DNA from: Idiomarina seosinensis_A
GTDB lineage: Bacteria; Pseudomonadota; Gammaproteobacteria; Enterobacterales; Alteromonadaceae
Length of the DNA: 64,000 nucleotides
Direction of reading: 5' to 3'
Assembly: GCF_044797955.1 (NCBI RefSeq)
Contig: NZ_CP085211.1
Location: 1,364,001 to 1,428,000 of the forward strand
This document shows, in pieces, positions 43,424 through 52,199 of this stretch. The position numbers and the translations under genes were made by a program. The notes under the pieces are model-generated. The model saw nothing but the letters and a program-made list of their open reading frames with translations, had not been told where the DNA came from and made no database searches. Position 1 is the first letter of the stretch. Every line of letters starts with the position of its first letter.

Positions 43424-45280
43424 ATGGAAGCCGAGCACGTTGAAATCCTTAACTTCCTCCGCCGTTTTCCGCCATTCAATGAACTGCCCGAAGAAGAGCT
43501 GGTATTAACGGCACAACGGGTAGAGATCGCTTATTTTAAAGCGCAAAGTCAGGTTCTGGAGTTTAATCAGTCAATTAGTTCGTTACTGGTCATCCGCAGC
43601 GGAGTTGTCGAGACTTATCATCGCGACGGTGAACTGTTCAATCGACTGACTGAAGGTGGCTTTTTTGGCGAGGCAGGTTTGCTGCGTAAAGGCAAAGTTC
43701 GGTATCCGGCAAAAGCGATTGAGGATACCTTATTTTATTATATTCCCGGCGAACTGTTTAACCGTCTTTACGATGAGTACGATGCATTTGCAGATGCTGT
43801 AGAAGTTGAAGAACACCGCCGTGTCGGTCAGGCTGTAAAAGAGCGCGAAAGCCGCAATAACTTGCTCGCCGCGCGGGTTGAAAAGTTAGTCAGCCGCGAG
43901 CCGGTCGCTATTGAAGCCAGCGCCTCAATCCGCGCTGCGGCAAAAAAGATGACCGATGAGAAAGTTTCCTCATTGCTTATTTACAACACGCTGAAAGAAG
44001 AAAAGCCGGTCGGCATTATTACCGATAAAGATCTGCGCAAGCGGGTACTTGCGGCCGAGAAAGACCCTGATGATTGTGTTGCGGAAATTATGTCCTCAGA
44101 CCTGGTTTTTATTAAATACAGCCAGCGAGTGTTTGAAGCCTTGTTAACCATGTTGAGAACAAATTTACACCATTTGCCGGTCATGCAACGCGGCAAAGTG
44201 GTCGGTGTTATCGCCTTGTCTGATGTTGCCCGACACGAATCCAAAAGTAGTTTGTTTGTAGTCAGTAGTATCTTTAAGCAAAATACGATTGAAGAATTGG
44301 CACAACTGGTTCCCGATGTACACAACAGTTTTGTCCGTATGGTCGAAGAAGACGCTAATTCCCGGATGATCGGTTCCGCGATGGCAACCATTGGCCGTAG
44401 TTTTAAACAGCGCTTACTGGAACTGGCAGAGGAACAATACGGTCCGCCACCGGTACCTTATTGTTTCCTGGCGCTTGGCTCGATGGCACGCGATGAACAA
44501 ACCGTAGTCACCGATCAGGATAATGCCATGATCCTGCATGATGATTATGACCCTAAGCAACATGATCAGTATTTCCTCGATATTGCCCAGTTTGTATCCG
44601 ATGGACTCAATGCCTGTGGCTATACCTATTGCACGGGTGACATCATGGCAACCAACTCGACCTGGCGTCAGCCATTAAAACAATGGAAGCAGTATTTTAA
44701 TGACTGGATTAATAATCCATCACCCGAAAAGTTGCTCCATTCATCAATCTTTTTTGATTTGGACAGCGTTCATGGCGAGTCTAAGTTTGCGGATACCCTC
44801 AATCAGATGATAAGGGACAAAGCACCACACAATAAGCGTTTTATCGGCTCGATGGCGCGTAACGCGCTGGGCCGAACTCCACCCTTGGGCTTCTTCAAAG
44901 ATTTTGTTATGGAAAAGGACGGCAAACATCGCGACAGTATCAATACCAAGCGCCGGGGTACCGGCCCGGTTGCTGATTTAATCCGGGTACACGCCTTAGC
45001 TATTGGATCCCGCCAGCGTAATTCTTTTGCCCGGCTGGAAGACATTATAGAAGCCGGCATACTACCCAAAGGCCGGGGGCCTGATTTACGCGATGCGCTG
45101 GAACTGATTTCGATGGTGCGTATCCGCCATCAGGCACTGGCGCTGGAAGCAGGTGAGCCGCCGGACAATAATGTGGCACCGGAAAATCTATCAGACTTTG
45201 AGCGAAAAAATCTGAAAGATGCCTTCCAGATCCTTAGTAACGCGCAAAAGTTTATGCGCTACCGTTATGCGGGGGGCTGA
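43424..45280 (+). CDS. cNMP-binding / CBS-pair / DUF294 nucleotidyltransferase-like regulator
   Basis: 618 residues. A cyclic-nucleotide-binding-like beta-roll (about 10-125; GGFFGEAGLLRKGKVRYPAKAIEDTLFYYIPG) is followed by two CBS repeats (about 150-270; LIYNTLKEEKPVGIITDKDLRKRVL and HLPVMQRGKVVGVIALSDVARHE). A DUF294 nucleotidyltransferase domain has LGSMARDEQTVVTDQDNAMI (GSxxRxE at 352-358, DxD at 364-366). A C-terminal helical domain with IRHQALALEAGEPPDN completes it. The layout recalls the GlnD uridylyltransferase core with different sensors, so it may nucleotidylate a target protein or sense adenylates. Genes of this type usually travel with solute symporters; here the partner is the BCCT transporter 54 bases upstream. 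The exonuclease follows after 2 bases. Confidence 0.9.
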   Translation: MEAEHVEILNFLRRFPPFNELPEEELVLTAQRVEIAYFKAQSQVLEFNQSISSLLVIRSGVVETYHRDGELFNRLTEGGFFGEAGLLRKGKVRYPAKAIEDTLFYYIPGELFNRLYDEYDAFADAVEVEEHRRVGQAVKERESRNNLLAARVEKLVSREPVAIEASASIRAAAKKMTDEKVSSLLIYNTLKEEKPVGIITDKDLRKRVLAAEKDPDDCVAEIMSSDLVFIKYSQRVFEALLTMLRTNLHHLPVMQRGKVVGVIALSDVARHESKSSLFVVSSIFKQNTIEELAQLVPDVHNSFVRMVEEDANSRMIGSAMATIGRSFKQRLLELAEEQYGPPPVPYCFLALGSMARDEQTVVTDQDNAMILHDDYDPKQHDQYFLDIAQFVSDGLNACGYTYCTGDIMATNSTWRQPLKQWKQYFNDWINNPSPEKLLHSSIFFDLDSVHGESKFADTLNQMIRDKAPHNKRFIGSMARNALGRTPPLGFFKDFVMEKDGKHRDSINTKRRGTGPVADLIRVHALAIGSRQRNSFARLEDIIEAGILPKGRGPDLRDALELISMVRIRHQALALEAGEPPDNNVAPENLSDFERKNLKDAFQILSNAQKFMRYRYAGG

Positions 45281-45282
45281 TA

Positions 45283-46020
45283 ATGTTTTACCTGGCTCCC
45301 GGCGAAACAGAGCGCAAACAACGACAGAACTTAGACTGGCAAAAGCGCTATCAGCAACTTGCTAATAAAGCAAAAAGCCCATTGTTAAAGCGTTATTACG
45401 AAGCGGGTATTACGGCCGCCTCAACACCCATAAGTGACGTCCCGCTAGTTGCGGTAGATTTTGAAACTACCGGGCTTGATGCTAAGCAACACAGCATTGT
45501 CAGTATTGCCGTTGTGCCTATGACGTTAAGTCGTATTCAACTGGCCGGGGCCCAACAATGGATGGTGAAGCCAAAGCATGAGCTAACGGAAGAGTCCATT
45601 ACCATCCACGGTATCACGCACAGCGCCATTGCTTCGGCGCCGGATTTAGAAACGATTATTGAACCCTTACTGGAAGCTGTCGCAGGCAAAGTCTGGGTGG
45701 TACACTATAACGGTGTTGAACGACCTTTTTTACAAGCAGGGTTGCTCGACAGGCTGGCTGAAACCCTTCACTTCCCGCTGATTGATACTATGGAAATTGA
45801 AGCCCGTTTTCATCGTCAGGGGCAGAGTTTATGGGATAAGCTGTTAAGGCGAAAACCCTTATCTATCCGCCTGGGGGACAGCAGAACACGCTATAACCTG
45901 CCCTATTACGCTCCTCATGACGCACTGACTGACGCTTTAGCGTGCGGCGAGCTTTTTCAGGCACAAGTGGCTCATCATTTTAGTGCTGACACTCCCCTGG
46001 GCGAGCTTTGGTTGCCTTAG
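45283..46020 (+). CDS. DEDDh-type 3'-5' exonuclease partner of the DUF294 protein
   Basis: 245 residues with a DnaQ-like fold. Exo I is VAVDFETTGLD (Asp, Glu) and Exo III is PYYAPHDALTDALACGELF (His, Asp). At Exo II the sequence is WVVHYNGVERPFLQ, where the usual catalytic Asp is replaced by Glu (VER), a feature I recall as common in this symporter-linked subgroup. It is therefore likely a variant nuclease or nucleotide hydrolase rather than a polymerase proofreader. It lies 2 bases behind the cNMP/CBS/DUF294 gene, and the pair are probably a functional unit. No polymerase or repair gene lies next to it. Confidence 0.88.
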   Translation: MFYLAPGETERKQRQNLDWQKRYQQLANKAKSPLLKRYYEAGITAASTPISDVPLVAVDFETTGLDAKQHSIVSIAVVPMTLSRIQLAGAQQWMVKPKHELTEESITIHGITHSAIASAPDLETIIEPLLEAVAGKVWVVHYNGVERPFLQAGLLDRLAETLHFPLIDTMEIEARFHRQGQSLWDKLLRRKPLSIRLGDSRTRYNLPYYAPHDALTDALACGELFQAQVAHHFSADTPLGELWLP

Positions 46021-46076
46021 CTGAATTCAGTAAAACTGCTATCCTTAATTAAAAAACGCTGGAACCGAGGTTTGTT

Positions 46077-47822
46077 ATGAAGTGGTTAAAAAACTTATCC
46101 ATGCGCAACAAGCTGTTACTGCTTATTTTGCCAACACTGGTGTTGCTGGTATTACTGGCCATTGGCAGTTCCGGGGCAACTTATCAACGTTATGCCGAAG
46201 CGGACAGAGTCGAATCGCTGACCCGGATAACCGCTGCCAGCCAGCCGGTCATTGATGCTATGCAGCGTGAAAGAGGGCTGAGTGCGCTGGCGTTCGCCTC
46301 TAATTTTGATAGCGAGAGCCAACAAAATTTGCAAAACCAACGCGGCAAAACTGACAGCGCAATCTCTGAATTCCTTAGTGTTGTTAAGCAGTTTCAACAA
46401 CAGCAGAGCTTGCCGGATTCTGCCCGGCAGCGCATCGAGCTGTTGCAGTCACGGGACTTAACGCGCTGGCGCGAACAAATCGATAGCGGCAACATGGACA
46501 GCCAACAAATGGCTGCTACCTACACCCAGCGAATCATTGCTTTAATGGGCATTATTGACGATGTTATTAAAGAATCAACCGCTGCTGAAATCACCCGTTT
46601 ACTGAGCCTGTATTCGCAACTGGCTAATATGGCTGAGGAAGCGGGCCAGGAACGTGCTGCTGTTGCCAGCTACTTGGCAGGCAATAACTATGACCTTAAC
46701 GCTGTGGCACAGCTAAACCGCCGTGCCGGACAACAAGTTGGCTTACTGACCAATGCGACAGAAGCTGCCGGTGAGCAATTACAGTCAACCCTGGAAAACC
46801 TTGCCGACTCTGAGCAACTGGCAACGGTGGAACAAATCCGCCGGCAGCTGTTAACCGATCAGGTATTCAGGCAAGTGAGTCCCTCTGACTGGTTTACTGC
46901 CAGTTCAGCTTATGTTGAGAAAATACACCAAACCAGTAATACGGTTGTCGATACGGTTAATGCAGCGGCACAACAGGAAGCCAGCGACAGTATGAGTTCA
47001 TTCTGGTTGCTCACCCTTATCACAGTGGTGGTTATTGTTATTATCATTACCTTGACCACGGTTATTTTGCTGGGTATTTACTCGCAGGTGCGTGGCCTGT
47101 TGCACAATATTGACTTTGTCATGACTAACAAAGACTTAACCCATAAAGTGCAGTCAAAAAGTACCGATGAGCTTGGCCGTATCGGCTCAGCATTTAACGA
47201 ATTACTGTCAAAATTCAGTGAATCGCTGCAGAAAATTGACAAGATGAGTGTGCAGTTGGCTACGGCAACTGAAGAAACGAGCTCGACTGCCGGACAGAAC
47301 ACTGATCAAATTGAACGTCAACAAAAACAAATTGAACAGGTTGCCGCGGCAACCGACGAAATGACCGCGACGGCCCGCGAAATCAGTGAGAATATTCAGG
47401 CCGTTGCCGATGCCGCTTCAAACTCTACCCAAAGCAAGGAAAAAGGAGCGGCAGCCGTCAGAGAGAGTATTACCAGTGTTAAATCACTAAGTGAATCAGT
47501 TGGCAATGTCGGTGATGTCATCGGTAAGCTGCAGGAGCGCAGTGCTGATATTAACCGGGTTATCGATGTTATCAATAACGTTGCTGAGCAAACAAACCTG
47601 TTAGCTCTTAATGCGGCTATCGAAGCAGCCCGCGCTGGCGAGCATGGTCGCGGCTTTGCAGTAGTAGCAGACGAAGTCCGCCAACTGGCCAGTCAGACGC
47701 ATAACTCAACTACCGAAATTGATGAGATGCTGGCGACATTCCGGCAATTATCAGATACCGCCTATAATGACATCAGCCAGAGCCAATCGGTAGCGGCCGC
47801 TACTGAAGAGCAGGCGCATTAG
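46077..47822 (+). CDS. NIT-domain methyl-accepting chemotaxis protein, truncated by an in-frame amber stop
   Basis: 581 residues up to a TAG. An N-terminal helix (LLLLILPTLVLLVLLAIG) is followed by a periplasmic NIT (nitrate/nitrite-sensing type) domain, recognised by AMQRERGLSALAFAS and the long four-helix region to about residue 290. Then come a second membrane helix (LLTLITVVVIVIIITLTTVILLG), HAMP (about 330-380), and a signalling domain up to and past the tip EQTNLLALNAAIEAARAGEHGRGFAVVADEVRQLA. The protein stops in the returning arm at ATEEQAH. The lost part, the C-terminal methylation helix, is still encoded in the same frame directly after the stop (47823-48068). As written the product should be unstable or signal-defective. 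Confidence 0.88.
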   Translation: MKWLKNLSMRNKLLLLILPTLVLLVLLAIGSSGATYQRYAEADRVESLTRITAASQPVIDAMQRERGLSALAFASNFDSESQQNLQNQRGKTDSAISEFLSVVKQFQQQQSLPDSARQRIELLQSRDLTRWREQIDSGNMDSQQMAATYTQRIIALMGIIDDVIKESTAAEITRLLSLYSQLANMAEEAGQERAAVASYLAGNNYDLNAVAQLNRRAGQQVGLLTNATEAAGEQLQSTLENLADSEQLATVEQIRRQLLTDQVFRQVSPSDWFTASSAYVEKIHQTSNTVVDTVNAAAQQEASDSMSSFWLLTLITVVVIVIIITLTTVILLGIYSQVRGLLHNIDFVMTNKDLTHKVQSKSTDELGRIGSAFNELLSKFSESLQKIDKMSVQLATATEETSSTAGQNTDQIERQQKQIEQVAAATDEMTATAREISENIQAVADAASNSTQSKEKGAAAVRESITSVKSLSESVGNVGDVIGKLQERSADINRVIDVINNVAEQTNLLALNAAIEAARAGEHGRGFAVVADEVRQLASQTHNSTTEIDEMLATFRQLSDTAYNDISQSQSVAAATEEQAH

Positions 47823-48068
47823 CTGGAACAGGCTTTCCAGGCAATCTCCGATGACATTACCCAAATTAACGACATGTCCAGCCAAATTGCGACGGCTTCT
47901 GAAGAACAAGTTGCGGTATCCAAAGATATCGCCACTAATATGGAATCCGTGAACGAAGTGTCACTATTAGCGCTGACCGGTTCGCAGGAAATAAAAGCGG
48001 TTACCCAGGAGCAGGCTAAGTCGGCAAGACAGTTGCAGGATCTGGCTTTGGAGTTTAAAACCGAATAA
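47823..48068 (+). pseudogene. In-frame 3' remnant of the NIT chemoreceptor gene
   Basis: Immediately after the TAG at 47820-47822 the same frame continues for 81 codons: LEQAFQAISDDITQINDMSSQIATASEEQ...SARQLQDLALEF, the normal end of a chemoreceptor signalling domain including the second methylation helix, then stops at 48066-48068. No frameshift or deletion is evident. Restoring one sense codon (for example CAG for TAG) would give a 663-residue receptor of normal length. Confidence 0.85.
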
Positions 48069-48083
48069 AAGCCATCAAACAAA

Positions 48084-48133
48084 ACGCACTGGATTAACCG
48101 CGCAATAGATTATTCGCGATCTGTCCAGTGCGT
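48084..48133. terminator. Bidirectional terminator between convergent genes
   Basis: ACGCACTGGA (48084-48093) pairs with TCCAGTGCGT (48124-48133). The plus-strand right arm is followed by ATTTTTATT, and the minus-strand exit reads TTTTGTTTG, so it can act both ways: behind the chemoreceptor gene and behind the prp operon. The right arm lies inside the last codons of the small membrane-protein gene. Confidence 0.7.
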
Positions 48134-48364
48134 ATTTTTATTGCTCTTTTCTTCTCTTTCCATAAAAAGCAGTGTCAGATAAATTTTTGTCGGTAACGAC
48201 AGGATGACACCAATAGCATTCATTGCTGCACCCAACATATATCCACGATAATCAATGTCATCGTTAGCAAAAGTCACTGCTAATACAACATGGCCCAGCA
48301 AAATTAGAGTAATGCCGAGTATCATTGCAGTTTTCAGCAGCTTAGCCTGTGTCGTTACCTTCAT
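48110..48364 (-). CDS. Small two-helix membrane protein, unknown function
   Basis: 84 residues with two hydrophobic segments (AMILGITLILLGHVVLAVTF and YMLGAAMNAIGVILSLPTKIYLTLLF) and a charged C-terminal tail (MEREEKSNKNTHWTDRE). I do not recognise a family. It starts 28 bases after the prpF stop on the same strand with a G-rich ribosome region ahead, and may be the last, probably incidental, gene of the prp transcript. Codon use looks like that of its neighbours and the membrane-protein pattern is coherent, so I regard it as a real gene. Confidence 0.65.
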   Translation of the reverse strand: MKVTTQAKLLKTAMILGITLILLGHVVLAVTFANDDIDYRGYMLGAAMNAIGVILSLPTKIYLTLLFMEREEKSNKNTHWTDRE

Positions 48365-48392
48365 CCGCCCGCCTTTCAGGTGTGCTCTTGGC

Positions 48393-49571
48393 TTATATTA
48401 CAGTCGCCGGCACACAGACCCTGCCTTCCATCAGCACCCGCGCACTGCGGCTCATTATCGCCTTAATAGCCGTCCATTGTCCTTCGACTTGCTGACACTC
48501 AGCGCCAACCTGAAGTGTTCCTGAAGGGTGACCAAAGGTGACCATGGTGCGATCTCTGCCGCCGGCAGCCAGATTTACCGTAGTACCGGGGATTGCCGCA
48601 GCCACCCCGATCGCTACAGCTGCGGTGCCCATCATGGCATGATGTAACTTACCCATAGAAACGGCACGAACCAGCAGATCAATGTCATCGGCTTTTATCA
48701 TCTTACCGCTGGATGCCAGATAATCCTGCGGTGGTGCTACAAAAGCAACTTTGGGTGTATGCTGACGGTTAGCGGCCTCGCTAAGTTGTTTAATCAGCCC
48801 CATTTTGACCGCTCCATGAGCGCGAATGCTCTCTAAACGCTGCAATGCATCGACATCGGTATTAATCGCTTCCTGCAACTCTGTACCCCGATAGCCAAGC
48901 TGTTCGGCATGAACAAAAATTGTCGGAATACCGGCATTTATCAAAGTTGCTTTAAGGGTACCTATATCCGGTACCTGCAAGTCATCAATGACATTACCGG
49001 TAGGAAACATCGCGTCGCCTGCTGCCGACGGATGCATAAATTCAACCGGAACTTCGGCTGCCGGAAACGTCACGCCGTCCAGGTAAAATTCACCAGTTTC
49101 CTGCACCTGTCCATCAACCATTGTCACTTTATTGATAATGGTTTTGTTAATGTTTGCCTGCCATATACGGACTTCACAGATGCCGTTATCGGGTACGCGC
49201 TCAGCAGCAACCAGGCCGTTGGTAATAGCAAAGGGTCCTACGGCCGCCGAAAGATTGCCGCAATTGCCACTCCAGTCGACAAAGGGTTTATCAATGGCGA
49301 CCTGGCCAAACAAGTAATCGACATCGTGGTCCGGTTGCGCACTTTTTGACACAATTACAGTTTTGCTGGTACTGGAGGTAGCCCCGCCCATGCCATCAGT
49401 ATGTTTACCATAGGGATCCGGGCTGCCGATTACCCTGAGTAACAAAGCGTCACGGGCAGCACCCGGTTTTTGTGCTGCTTCAGGTAAATCCTGCAGACGA
49501 AAGAAAACGCCCTTGGAGGTACCGCCACGAAGATACGTGGCGGGAATTTTAATTTGCGAGGTTGTCGCCAT
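48393..49571 (-). CDS. prpF: 2-methylaconitate isomerase PrpF
   Basis: 392 residues of the PrpF family (two-lobed DapF-like fold): IPATYLRGGTSKGVFF at the N-terminus with the catalytic lysine region, GMGGATSSTSKTVIVS, VDWSGNCGNLSAAVGPFAI, and TFGHPSGTLQVGAE. It isomerises the 2-methylaconitate isomer produced by AcnD so that the methylcitrate cycle can proceed. It lies 16 bases after acnD, its obligate partner, in the prp operon. Confidence 0.95.
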   Translation of the reverse strand: MATTSQIKIPATYLRGGTSKGVFFRLQDLPEAAQKPGAARDALLLRVIGSPDPYGKHTDGMGGATSSTSKTVIVSKSAQPDHDVDYLFGQVAIDKPFVDWSGNCGNLSAAVGPFAITNGLVAAERVPDNGICEVRIWQANINKTIINKVTMVDGQVQETGEFYLDGVTFPAAEVPVEFMHPSAAGDAMFPTGNVIDDLQVPDIGTLKATLINAGIPTIFVHAEQLGYRGTELQEAINTDVDALQRLESIRAHGAVKMGLIKQLSEAANRQHTPKVAFVAPPQDYLASSGKMIKADDIDLLVRAVSMGKLHHAMMGTAAVAIGVAAAIPGTTVNLAAGGRDRTMVTFGHPSGTLQVGAECQQVEGQWTAIKAIMSRSARVLMEGRVCVPATVI

Positions 49572-49587
49572 AAGAAATTATCGCTCC

Positions 49588-52185
49588 TTAGCTGACGGTT
49601 GCTTCAAGAAAGTCCTGCGCGAAGCGCTGCAAAACACCGCCGGCCTGGTAGATAGAGACTTCTTCTTTGGTATCCAGACGACAATGCACAGCAACCTCCT
49701 GCTGCTCACCACTGCTGCGGTGAATCACCAGAGTCAGCATAGCGCCTGCCTGGGGCTCACCTTTAACATCAAATTGCTCGGTTCCATCGATATTTAACGT
49801 TTTTCGTGTGGTACCTTGCTCAAACTGTAACGGCAGTACTCCCATCCCAATCAGGTTGGTCCGGTGAATGCGTTCAAAGCCTTCCGCAACAATACACTCA
49901 ACACCGGCTAAGCGGACACCTTTCGCCGCCCAGTCCCGTGACGAGCCCTGCCCATAATCGGCTCCGGCAACAATAATCAGAGGCTGCTTAGAACTCATGT
50001 AGTGCTCGATGGCTTCCCACATGCGCACCACCTGACCGTCCGGCTCAATGCGAGCCAGCGAGCCCTGAATAACGTCGCCATTTTCGTCACGCACCATTTC
50101 ATTGAACAGTTTAGGGTTAGCAAAAGTTGCGCGCTGGGCGGTTAAATGATCGCCCCGGTGGGTTGCGTAAGAGTTAAAATCCTCCTCCGGCACACCCATC
50201 TGACTCAAGTACTCGCCCGCCGCACTGTCAGCCATAATGGCATTAGACGGTGACAAGTGATCAGTGGTGATGTTTTCACCCAGAATCGCCAGTGGGCGCA
50301 TCGCGGTGAGTTTATTTTCAGTCGCCAGGTCTCCTTCCCAGTAAGGCGGACGGCGAATATAGGTACTCATTGGACGCCAGTCGTACAATGGGTTGTTCTG
50401 TTCACCATAGTCGACGTTTAGCTTGAACATGGGATCGTAGACTTTTCGAAACTGCTCGGGTTTGACGCTGGTTTTGACCATCGCGTCGATTTCTTCATCA
50501 CTGGGCCAGATATCTTTAAGAGTTACCGGATTACCCTCTTGATCGTAACCCAAAACGTCCTTTTCGATGTCAAATCGAATAGTACCGGCAATTGCATAGG
50601 CCACAACCAGCGGCGGAGAAGCCAAAAACGCCTGCTTCGCATAAGGGTGGATACGGCCGTCAAAATTACGGTTACCGGACAGAACAGCGGTTGAAAATAA
50701 ATCGCGGTCGATGATTTCCTGTTGGATCTTGGGATCCAGACTACCGCTCATACCATTACAGGTGGTACAGGCAAAGGCTACAACACCAAAGCCCAGTGCT
50801 TCCAGTTCACTCAGCAGTTCGGCTTCCTGCAAATACATTTTTACCGTTTTTGAACCCGGAGCCAGTGATGATTTAACCCAGGGTTTGCGCGTCAGCCCCA
50901 GTTTATTGGCGTTGCGGGCAATTAACCCGGCCGCGATCATATTGCGTGGGTTACTGGTATTGGTGCAACTGGTAATCGCGGCAATAATAACAGCCCCGTC
51001 CGGCATTTGGCCCTGTTCCGGCTGCTCAATATGTTTTGCTACACCACGCTCGTTCAGTTCCGATGCCGGTAATAAAGCGTGCGGATTTGACGGCCCGGCC
51101 AGGTTGCGCTCGACTTTCGTCAGGTCAAAGCTTAGCACTCGCTGGTAGTCCGCTTTGCTCAGGCTTTCGCCCCATAAGCCGGTTTCTCTGGCGTACTTTT
51201 CAACTAATTCTACCTGTTCATCATCACGGCCGGTCAGCTTCAGGTAGTCAATGGTCTGCTCATCAATGTAAAACATTGCAGCCGTTGCGCCGTATTCGGG
51301 GGTCATATTCGAAATCGTCGCGCGGTCGCCAACAGTCAGCGCTTCAGCACCGCTACCGAAAAACTCCAGATAAGCACCGACAACGCGTTCACGGCGAAGG
51401 AATTCTGTCAGTGCCAACACCAGGTCAGTACCGGTAATGCCTGGCCTTAAGCGACCCGTTAACTCCACTCCGACGATATCGGGTAAGCGCATGTATGACG
51501 CTCGTCCCAACATAACACTTTCGGCTTCAAGTCCACCAACACCAACCGAGATAACGCCCAGGGCGTCTACCATTGGTGTATGACTGTCAGTACCCACGCA
51601 GGTATCGACAAAGGCAACATTATCCTGAACCTGAACCACCGGTGACATTTTTTCCAGATTGATCTGGTGCATAATGCCATTACCGGGTGGAATTACATCG
51701 ACGTTTTTAAACGCTGTTTTAGTCCAGTTAATAAAATGAAAACGGTCGTCATTGCGCCGATCTTCAATAGCACGGTTTTTTTCAAAGGCGTCCTTATCAA
51801 AACCGGCATGCTCAACCGCCAATGAATGATCAACAATCAACTGGGTCGGCACCACCGGGTTAACTTTTGCCGGATCGCCACCTTTAGCTGCAATCGCGTC
51901 ACGCAAACCGGCCAGGTCGACTAACGCGGTCTGGCCCAAAATATCATGGCAAACAACACGCGCCGGAAACCAGGGAAAATCGTGTTCCCGCTTCCGGTAA
52001 ACTAACTGCTCCAGCGACTGCGTTAACAGGTCAGGTGGGCAGCGGCGAACCAGGTTTTCTGCTAGTACCCGCGAGGTATAAGGCAGCTTTTCGTAGCTAC
52101 CCGGCTCGATTGCCTCCACCGCCGCCCGGGCATCAAAATACTCAAGCGTTGTTCCAGCTAATGTTTTGCGGTATTCAGAATTCAT
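49588..52185 (-). CDS. acnD: Fe/S-dependent 2-methylisocitrate dehydratase AcnD
   Basis: 865 residues of the aconitase A/IRP type. The iron-sulfur ligands are in AITSCTNTSNPRN (first Cys) and FACTTCNGMSG (second and third Cys). The active-site regions VDTCVGTDSHTPMVDALGVISVGVGGLEAE and ADYGQGSSRDWAAKG are intact. The length and operon position between prpC and prpF identify it as AcnD rather than housekeeping AcnA. It dehydrates 2-methylcitrate in the methylcitrate cycle; organisms with acnD-prpF use this pair in place of PrpD. No prpD gene is present here. Confidence 0.95.
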   Translation of the reverse strand: MNSEYRKTLAGTTLEYFDARAAVEAIEPGSYEKLPYTSRVLAENLVRRCPPDLLTQSLEQLVYRKREHDFPWFPARVVCHDILGQTALVDLAGLRDAIAAKGGDPAKVNPVVPTQLIVDHSLAVEHAGFDKDAFEKNRAIEDRRNDDRFHFINWTKTAFKNVDVIPPGNGIMHQINLEKMSPVVQVQDNVAFVDTCVGTDSHTPMVDALGVISVGVGGLEAESVMLGRASYMRLPDIVGVELTGRLRPGITGTDLVLALTEFLRRERVVGAYLEFFGSGAEALTVGDRATISNMTPEYGATAAMFYIDEQTIDYLKLTGRDDEQVELVEKYARETGLWGESLSKADYQRVLSFDLTKVERNLAGPSNPHALLPASELNERGVAKHIEQPEQGQMPDGAVIIAAITSCTNTSNPRNMIAAGLIARNANKLGLTRKPWVKSSLAPGSKTVKMYLQEAELLSELEALGFGVVAFACTTCNGMSGSLDPKIQQEIIDRDLFSTAVLSGNRNFDGRIHPYAKQAFLASPPLVVAYAIAGTIRFDIEKDVLGYDQEGNPVTLKDIWPSDEEIDAMVKTSVKPEQFRKVYDPMFKLNVDYGEQNNPLYDWRPMSTYIRRPPYWEGDLATENKLTAMRPLAILGENITTDHLSPSNAIMADSAAGEYLSQMGVPEEDFNSYATHRGDHLTAQRATFANPKLFNEMVRDENGDVIQGSLARIEPDGQVVRMWEAIEHYMSSKQPLIIVAGADYGQGSSRDWAAKGVRLAGVECIVAEGFERIHRTNLIGMGVLPLQFEQGTTRKTLNIDGTEQFDVKGEPQAGAMLTLVIHRSSGEQQEVAVHCRLDTKEEVSIYQAGGVLQRFAQDFLEATVS

Positions 52186-52199
52186 AACAGCTGCCTTTA

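Noticed and set aside
47820..47822. Programmed recoding (pyrrolysine or amber suppression) at the chemoreceptor stop
   Set aside because: Nothing in the window suggests a recoding system, and a simple CAG-to-TAG mutation or sequencing error is a sufficient explanation.
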